Source: Chromera velia
Taxonomy: Eukaryota > Sar > Chromeraceae
Assembly (NCBI GenBank): GCA_018398765.1
Contig: JAHBMJ010003566.1
Span: 4,806-68,805 of the forward strand
Direction: 5' to 3'
DNA length: 64,000 nt
Position numbers and translations under genes: made by a program. The notes under the pieces were generated by a model, which saw only the letters and a program-made list of their open reading frames with translations, had not been told where the DNA came from and searched no databases. This document shows positions 60,301 to 64,000 of this stretch, piece after piece; the stretch's first letter is position 1, and every line of letters begins with the position of its first letter.

Positions 60301-61378
60301 CCACTGGGCCTCGGGGGTTTGTGCGAGCGTGTCTAAAAATGCACGCGCCTCCTCTCCTTCAATCCCGCCCGCATCAAGGACAGCGTGCAGAACCGCAGCC
60401 TTTCCCCCCTCACCCTCCCACTGGGCCTTCAAGCCATCATCGAGAACAGACTGCAGACAGGCACAGAGGCAGGGAAAGAAGTGAATGAGTAAGTCAAGCT
60501 CCGTCTTCCTTTCTGTGCGCTTTACAAGGACTTCACGAATTCGGAAAATCCAAATTCAACATTCGACCAAACGAACTGATCAGATCTACCAGCGAGCACA
60601 TCAGCAGTTGCAGTGAAGAGGACAGACGGAGGGCCAAATTTCAAAAAGGCACACACCCTCCTCTCCTCACAGCTCTCTCTCTCTCCCCCTCTCTTTTTCG
60701 CTCTCAACGGGGGGAGTCGGGAAGGCGATCGAAAACAAACGAAAAGAACATACGCCCTCCCCCTCATCGAACAGCTTCCCTTTTTCTGAAAAAGAGAGAG
60801 AGAGAGAGAGTATGTGTGTGTGTGTGTGTGTTCGCAATTGTTAACTTTCTCCATCCATCCGACACCCTCCCTCCCTCCCTCCCTCCCTCCCTCCTGAATG
60901 TGCAAAGGGAGGCAAACAGGTTGGCTCACAGACTTACCCCCTTCAACAGAGAAGACGCCCGTCGGTCTCGATGAGAAGAAAAAATACTAACCCCAGTTGC
61001 CCCCTCTGACGTTACAGTCTGCAGACAACCAGTTAGAAAGAGAGGCAGGCACAAGACACAAATTCGTCTTTCTTGATGCTCACAAAAAAGGGAGAGAGCA
61101 GGGCAGGAGAGGATCCCATAAAGAGAAACAATTTCAACGGGGGGCGGTCAGAGAGAACGGTGGACAGAGACCAATGCATTGATTGTAGTTGGTGTCCGTC
61201 TGTCTGTCTGTCTGTCTGTCTGTTCACCTGAAAACGCAAAAAAGAAAAGAGGCACGCATCCTTACCAGTCTACTTCTCCCGTATGAGGATATCCTCTCTT
61301 CTCCGGACGATGCCGCCCTGCTGTCCCCCTTTTCCCTCCGTGCCCCTCCTCGTAATGACGGAAAATTCCCAATAAATC
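27464..61378 (-). CDS. giant acidic protein gene, at least 37 exons, about 6,600 residues
   Basis: Exons from the 5' side: 61266-61378, 60938-61018, 59353-60450, 58655-58897, 57731-58174, 52586-57093, 52062-52179, 51398-51624, 50768-50912, 49500-50388, 48966-49114, 48246-48454, 47666-47759, 46998-47034, 46684-46893, 46240-46417, 45155-45767, 44170-44673, 43616-43798, 41015-43203, 40434-40694, 39555-40046, 39033-39234, 38639-38749, 38268-38378, 37748-37950, 37197-37329, 35627-36747, 34195-35147, 32689-33872, 32290-32403, 30705-31862, 29565-30340, 28936-29149, 28562-28718, 28211-28262, 27464-27791. Every junction is GT-AG, and the phases agree from end to end without a stop, so one transcript is the simplest reading. 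The coding sum is about 19.8 kb. The first listed exon needs one base from an unplaced upstream exon. The product is charged, Glu/Asp/Lys/Arg-rich, probably mostly helical, with scattered Trp/Tyr motifs. No membrane span and no known catalytic domain is seen. Family unknown; structural scaffold or organelle protein are only guesses. Confidence 0.8.
29565..30340 (-). CDS. giant gene, exon of 258 codons
   Basis: It starts VRDLLRTADAIYKGETAPVD and holds a Trp-rich segment (NVRDWWAMSESAGTFWNHNT). It ends in KGDQVTLDHWWKFPDNTTAH. It joins through a split Trp codon to YQDYWDKRHEKYTEA in exon 28936-29149. The acceptor reads GCGTGCAG. Confidence 0.85.
30705..31862 (-). CDS. giant gene, exon of 386 codons
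   Basis: It starts VTGEISRQLQIVDSMKHQLG and contains YAKETDEDWEFEDIDLPGGR and HEAMRKLRGERRIRRPRELL. It ends MDTAEGRSE at a donor of three GTCA units. Phase is 0 at both ends. Confidence 0.85.
32689..33872 (-). CDS. giant gene, exon of 394 codons
   Basis: It starts ASRSKRAKMAETMVAG, contains an acidic stretch (DDPEVDEDADDVVAVEQND) and long helical parts, and ends KEAEQEVM at a GTTAGT donor, one of few without a GTC unit. Confidence 0.85.
34195..35147 (-). CDS. giant gene, exon of 317 codons
   Basis: It starts SLPGSLASIESMELRKKLEG. It contains a likely coiled coil (EENQEELESFEAELREAGKS) and the segment VADAGKMIVADINNRW. The latter faintly resembles VVDAGRKMVKDVVAFKRN in the next exon (32689-33872), hinting at an internal repeat. 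Confidence 0.85.
35627..36747 (-). CDS. giant gene, exon of 373 codons
   Basis: It starts NEHEKAGGTGVFSEVYEDLS and contains EGDYVERETARRQGEYSANF and NFVFDYDEDPQNYSEADREV. It is helical and acidic. It ends SASVW at a donor of three GTCA units. Confidence 0.85.
39555..40046 (-). CDS. giant gene, exon of 164 codons
   Basis: It starts QTAMFEVLRNEGDQLIEGTE and ends FALSSEKRAIVE. It is mixed-charge and helical, and joins in phase 2 to ARDQALRTKTES. The tetrameric-looking acceptor (GTGTGCGTGCAG) is typical of this gene. Confidence 0.8.
41015..43203 (-). CDS. giant gene, exon of 729 codons
   Basis: It starts VREYAENLKEIESGVAEMRK. It is an all-helical-looking segment with regular Leu and Ala spacing (ALALMEALNLATDILRVQDQ, KQMALLLRLLGADAAGRCKN). 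Basic patches follow near the end (ATARKLVKKRLARMRVVHEG). No catalytic motif is recognised. It ends EKLSE at a GTCAGTCC donor. Confidence 0.85.
44170..44673 (-). CDS. giant gene, exon of 168 codons
   Basis: It starts EREVDMNLIKEARRLKERRR and ends KRVKGEIEERTSQ. It is strongly helical and basic/acidic mixed, with likely coiled coil (RARERALRKARREAML). Phase is 0 at both ends, with a donor of two GTCC units. Confidence 0.8.
45025..45154. repeat. GGGA-type purine repeat next to a GTCA donor array
   Basis: On plus, GGGAGGGAGGGAG is followed by TGACTGAC units. On the gene strand the order is exon end, GTCA array, then CCCT repeats leading into the intron. Confidence 0.8.
45155..45767 (-). CDS. 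giant gene, exon of 204 codons
   Basis: It starts MKTGRDLGAAGFWES and includes YESWDEYIQRRVAENEYA, DLWKTPVDEIFGRKPRN and an acidic stretch (EIEEEEVTVDEGDDLE). It ends at a donor with five GTCA units. The Trp-containing elements recall those in exons 58655-58897 and 29565-30340. Confidence 0.8.
46998..47034 (-). CDS. giant gene, 37-nt micro-exon
   Basis: The acceptor is CTTGCAG and the donor GTCAGTTGG. It encodes LVPLYAYDLNFQ plus one base and joins in frame to SGAVSLLRKAAAL in the next exon. Confidence 0.65.
48246..48454 (-). CDS. giant gene, Met-free exon
   Basis: This exon contains no Met, so simple start-to-stop searching misses it. It reads DKDKEWETPFDDPG, then SWRPDWDIGWGDFEDEIGIG, and ends GRHLTDIDL. 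It is flanked by GGCGGCAG and GTCAGTGC. The phase (0 in, 2 out) joins its neighbours perfectly. It is strikingly rich in Trp, Asp and Gly. Confidence 0.75.
49500..50388 (-). CDS. giant gene, exon of 296 codons with Ala/Glu tract
   Basis: It starts VKRERAALKAVREAAKAAKA and contains KKKQKDPQTPMVKPEDIVRQ. It carries an Ala/Glu-rich low-complexity run (AAEAAEAAAAEGGEEASEEE) before PPVKLSRFEKFKMDPINRW. Coiled coil is likely in the first part. Confidence 0.8.
50936..51012 (+). repeat. (ATTC)n microsatellite
   Basis: About eleven ATTC units plus satellites lie in an intron of the giant gene. Confidence 0.9.
51291..51336 (+). repeat. (CA)n followed by (CG)n
   Basis: A CA tract passes directly into CGCGCGCGCG inside an intron of the giant gene. 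Such alternating purine-pyrimidine sequence favours left-handed DNA. Confidence 0.85.
52586..57093 (-). CDS. giant gene, 4.5-kb exon with acidic low-complexity tracts
   Basis: A single open exon of 1,502 codons makes residues of about 660-2160 of the product. It starts TDDLQQRAIDDFKKEKEK. Near its N-terminus is a Gly-Glu/Asp tract (GEGEGEGDEDGGEKDSED, then a long EEKDADDEDEKDEED run). A second acidic tract lies mid-exon (residues around DSAEEEGEGDEDDEEDFEEE), and a third near ESEQEDDEEAAGD. Between them are helical segments and Trp/Pro motifs such as WSPYDSLKDP, DPQGWLFPDVPKP and DTIWVPPKKKYEKLL. It ends NPEDW at a GTCA-repeat donor. Confidence 0.85.
57316..57352 (+). repeat. (GT)n microsatellite
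   Basis: An uninterrupted GT tract of over 30 bases lies in the intron between exons 52586-57093 and 57731-58174. Confidence 0.9.
57731..58174 (-). CDS. giant gene, exon of 148 codons
   Basis: It starts VYGMFSSPEYRTELAWEGKT, contains DLGYDPETSDKIPDEELWK, and ends YETLDELEV. It is Asp/Glu-rich, phase 0 at both ends, with a donor of five GTCA units. It is exactly removable without changing the frame, so skipping is possible. Confidence 0.75.
58478..58552 (+). repeat. G-run cluster
   Basis: Many runs of four to nine G separated by A occur over about 75 bases of intron. On plus this is a strong candidate for G-quadruplex formation. Confidence 0.85.
58655..58897 (-). CDS. giant gene, exon of 81 codons
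   Basis: It starts ERVNIYQMAQLP and contains RFGFLVLKNGIIEND and DYWESWNPARLSL. The Trp/Tyr-rich WESW element resembles YESWDEY in exon 45155-45767 and may reflect an old internal repeat. Phase is 0 at both ends. Confidence 0.75.
59278..59296 (+). repeat. 19-base G homopolymer
   Basis: The run follows an AG dinucleotide tract and precedes a CA tract in an intron of the giant gene. The length is probably approximate, given sequencing limits. Confidence 0.8.
59353..60450 (-). CDS. giant gene, exon of 366 codons
   Basis: This exon starts SVLDDGLKAQWEGEGGKAAV. It is Glu/Ala/Lys-rich and probably helical, with repeated Pro-Glu turns (PPEKQAEWIRERALPP, TPAQAERADLL). A dense Glu/Ala stretch (AAEEAAEEIALEMERAEW) lies in the second half. 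It ends at a donor made of three GTCC units. No known domain is recognised. Confidence 0.75.
60938..61018 (-). CDS. giant gene, 81-nt exon
   Basis: This exon lies between a TCTGCAG acceptor and a strong GTAAGT donor, 27 codons in phase 0. It reads TVTSEGATGV and then SHRDRRASSLLKG, Ser/Arg-rich like the previous exon, and joins in frame to the long acidic body. Confidence 0.6.
61266..61378 (-). CDS. giant gene, first placed exon: basic leader
   Basis: This exon follows a CCTCTCCTCTCAG acceptor. It encodes GFIGNFPSLRGGARREKGD and then a Ser/Arg-rich part up to the GTAAGG donor. It is basic and hydroxylated, unlike the acidic body. With the next exon it resembles an organelle transit peptide. 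The upstream exon must end in phase 1. The frame is also open without splicing and offers Met codons further upstream (MNFGFRCLCSPRKR), so an unspliced start is possible. Confidence 0.55.
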
Positions 61379-63654
61379 CTGAGAGGAGAGGAGGGAAGTG
61401 GCGCACAACAACACACAAGCGTTTCCGTGGAGAACAAAGACACCGAAATCCGAAATTCATCCCGCACCCATGGCAGATGACCAGCCAGCCCTTCGGAGAC
61501 TTCACAGGAAGGGAAGAAAAGCCAATCAATGGAGGGTGCTTGCATCGCACGGTAGGTACATGAAGGAAGATCATGAAATGAGGCAGGCAAGACGAGGCAG
61601 GACCCAAAGAGACGCGCGCCTTCCGTAATGGCTGAAACAAACAAAGAAGAAAGAAAAAGCATGACCGTTGGAGGAGGGGGATATGGTGGAAGAGGGAGAA
61701 GCAAGGGATCAAAAGCTGCCAAACAGGAAAGCAGACACGCACGAACGAAGACAGGCAGAAAGACAGGAAGGCAGACAGGCAGGCAGACAGGCTGCATATT
61801 TCTTCTTGCAGACAGGCAGGCAGGCGGACAGACAGGCAAGAAAAGGGAGTGCGGCGAGGGGACAAACACAAAAGATAGAGGACACGAGAAGGAGGGGGGT
61901 GGAGAGGTGCGCAAAGAGAAACTGGACAGCGAAGAAAGAGACCAGACCAGGAAGGAGAGGCCGTTGAAAGAGAAGCTACGGAGAAGGCGAACGCGGTCGG
62001 TGGAGCAAGGAGACGGAGGCAGACAGAAAGTCGAACAGCAGACTGGGGGACAGACACAGAAACGTGTGCGCAACGAAAAAGGAGACGGTAGCACTTAGAG
62101 GACAACGAACAGAGGAGGGCACGCACAGAAAGGGCCGGAAGGCATGGCAGGGGAGCACGAGAAGACAAACAGATGAAGCGGAAGCACCCAAACGAAAGAA
62201 GGGGTACCCGTCATTCGTTTCCAAAGTTCGTTTATTTTCTGTCTCTTCCAATCGTGTGTCTGGCTGTCTCTCTTTCCTTTCGGATTCTATCACATCACGA
62301 TCAGATCAACAACCACAACAATGGTCCCCTTTCTTTTTCGGGCTGCACTTCCTCTCCCATTTCCCCGCTTGCTGTGTCACACAAAGCAGGGCTGTGTCTC
62401 CCCCGCATTCTGTCACCGAAGGGAACGGAGTTCAGTCGGGAGGAGACGGGAAAACGTGAAGAAAAGAAACAGCGGGCGTTTTGCTCTTGAAAAGAGGAGA
62501 CAGTTCATTGCAACAGCTCTGCTGGGTAGTGGTAGACCCCAAGTATCAAGCACAACACATTTGGATGGAACACAGATGGACATACAAGAAGCTGACCTGC
62601 AAGACCATCGCCAACAACACCTTGCCAAGAAAGGCAGGCTGAGACTACCACGGTGCACCAAAGAGTTGACCTTCCTCCCATGGTCACTCACACAAGCACG
62701 GGAGGAAAATACGAAGAAAAATTTCCTGTCCACGCAGTAGGAAAAAAAGGATCAAAAATGACAGGACCCAACTTCACCAGGCTTTCCAAACGCCTGCAAA
62801 GACCCAGTTCCCTCTTCGCTCCGCGAGTCCTCCACGGAGACAAGAAAAACTCGCCCCTTCAGTAAGTCTTCTATACGCAGAAAGAAAGAGTGGAGGATGT
62901 CTCCGACTTTCAAATGGCGAACACCCTCCGCAGGTATACACGTAATTGTCTGCGAAGGGTCCTGTCTGTTCCAGCAGAACACAACCGCTGGACGATCCTA
63001 ATTTGGTGTCTCTTTGTGCCAGCTGGGGAAGGATTAGGCTAGGACGTGTTGTGTTGGTTGGCGCGAGACACACACCCTGTCGCGAGGAGAGCCGGCTGGC
63101 ACATCCGAAATGAGAAGATCGCATGTAGTGAGTTCCCAGTCCGCCCTCACTCCACATCTGGGAAAATTTGCCGTATACTCAGGTTTTGAGCGCTTATGCA
63201 CCTTTTTGCTCAGCAAAATATTGCATGGGCCTCTTTTCCTTTGCGGAGCTGCCATCGTCCGTCTCGAATTCAGCCGTTGCGAGGCGAGGCGCACGCGCGG
63301 CTCCTCGGCGTCGGATAAAAAAAAAAAAATGCGAGACGCTCATACGGATCACGCAATTGAAGAGCATCCTGCAGTCTAGATTCTGTGTTTCCTAGAGGGC
63401 TCCCATAGGGCTCCCCAATATCCCCCAGTGTCACATACCAGCAGGAGCGTTAGTGCTTGAATGACTGAGCATCATGCGGCACTTCAATAGATTGCAGTGA
63501 ATTTGTTCGGTCGGTTTTGAGACGGTTGCATGCCGAGAGCTCGGTCTGCATGTCTCGGAGACGCGTTGCTCTGTCTCCTTCTTAGCCTCACACCAAACAA
63601 AGGGAAGGTAGGATCGCTTTGCTGCTCTCTCTTCGATCTGCTTCACAACATACA
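61379..63654. other. divergent region: 5' end of the giant gene and promoter area
   Basis: This lies between the first placed exon of the minus-strand giant gene and the plus-strand start at 63655. It should contain the missing 5' exon(s), both promoters and leaders. It holds GCAG tetramers (about 61775-61835) and purine-rich sequence to 62150. A plus frame around 62321-62740 and a minus frame at 62413-62733 have no support. I found no exon ending in phase 1 that fits convincingly. Confidence 0.45.
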
Positions 63655-64000
63655 ATGGCTTCCATGTTTTTTGTTTTTGTTGCCGCGCTCAGCATCTTTC
63701 ATCTGCTCGTGGGGGCTTTCGTTGTCCCTTTGCCAAGTGACTCAGCCGCCGGGCCGTCAGAATTTCTTTTTCGCCCATCGAAGGAGACGGGAAAGGGAAG
63801 CTCGACTGTGTTGCACGCGGGTTATTCAAGGGGCAGAAAGAGGCTCCAGAATGAATACCGAGAAGCTGCCGGGGGTGAGGACGGCTTCAATGCTCTGTTG
63901 GAGAGCATTAAGACGGTGAAGGTGCAGGGGGGTGGAGCTGCTTCCTCCATGTCAGGAGGGGATGTCTACTCAAAACGCCGAGAAGAAAGGGCTTGGGGCG
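63655..64000 (+). CDS. 5' exon of a protein with signal peptide and possible plastid transit peptide
   Basis: The open frame runs from ATG 63655 to the window end (115 codons, no stop). The N-terminus MASMFFVFVAALSIFHLLVG is a clear signal peptide. It is followed by AFVVPLPSDS. The Gly-Ala-Phe at the expected cleavage point, and the next 40 residues (Ser/Lys/Arg-rich, few acids: RPSKETGKGSSTVLHAGYSR), resemble the bipartite plastid leaders of algae with complex plastids. After that comes EDGFNALLESIKTVKVQGGG, which may be the start of the mature protein. The family is not recognised from this part. Plastid targeting is inference. Confidence 0.6.
   Translation, partial: MASMFFVFVAALSIFHLLVGAFVVPLPSDSAAGPSEFLFRPSKETGKGSSTVLHAGYSRGRKRLQNEYREAAGGEDGFNALLESIKTVKVQGGGAASSMSGGDVYSKRREERAWG

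Noticed and set aside
61224-62168. 314-codon minus-strand frame rich in Cys, Leu, Ser and Pro
   Set aside because: The distal part is low-complexity pyrimidine sequence; only 61266-61378 was kept as exon, although an unspliced start cannot be excluded.
62321-62740. 139-codon plus-strand frame
   Set aside because: There is no domain, no clear context and no splice support; left as intergenic.

Overview
The window is nuclear DNA of a eukaryote with many GT-AG introns, a coding sequence of mixed base composition and dense simple repeats. My best guess is an alveolate, probably a chromerid such as Chromera. The reasons are EF-hand and secretory proteins, bipartite-looking leaders, very large hydrophilic proteins and tetranucleotide-rich introns. 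This is an inference from style; no gene here fixes the taxonomy. Two internal N sites and one N block show that it is a scaffold, and one N join looks like a false duplication.

Layout: (1) 1-1.7 kb is flank with a possible edge exon and a tRNA-like Pol III element. (2) 1.7-6.8 kb, minus strand: a seven-or-more-exon EF-hand protein starting MGNC, so probably myristoylated and palmitoylated. (3) 8.2-12.5 kb, plus strand: a small protein of about 238 residues with an N-terminal signal peptide or signal anchor. (4) 14.5-18.6 kb, plus strand: a six-exon polytopic membrane protein of about 586 residues, crossing an N gap. (5) 18.6-27.4 kb: a gene-poor, AT-rich, repeat-rich stretch. It holds a reverse-transcriptase tail fragment, a 1,279-bp exact duplication joined by one N, degenerate GTGA/GTAA tetramers, and a modular region of repeated words in both orientations with a perfect 37-bp inverted repeat. 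(6) 27.4-61.4 kb, minus strand: one giant gene. I could chain 37 exons whose splice phases all agree, giving about 6,600 residues with the start still unplaced. (7) 63.65 kb to the end, plus strand: the first exon of a protein with a signal peptide followed by a possible plastid transit peptide.

The most striking property is shared by the genes on both strands. Their 5' splice sites sit inside tandem tetranucleotides (GTCA, GTCC, GTCT, GTGG, GTGA), so the GT donor is repeated head to tail. In one intron of the EF-hand gene the array has grown to roughly 390 bp. Many 3' splice sites end in TGC-type tetramers such as TGCATGCAG. The giant protein has no family I recognise. It is acidic, charged and apparently helical, with a basic leader and long Glu/Asp tracts. 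No functional pathway links the genes; each seems to be an independent nuclear locus.
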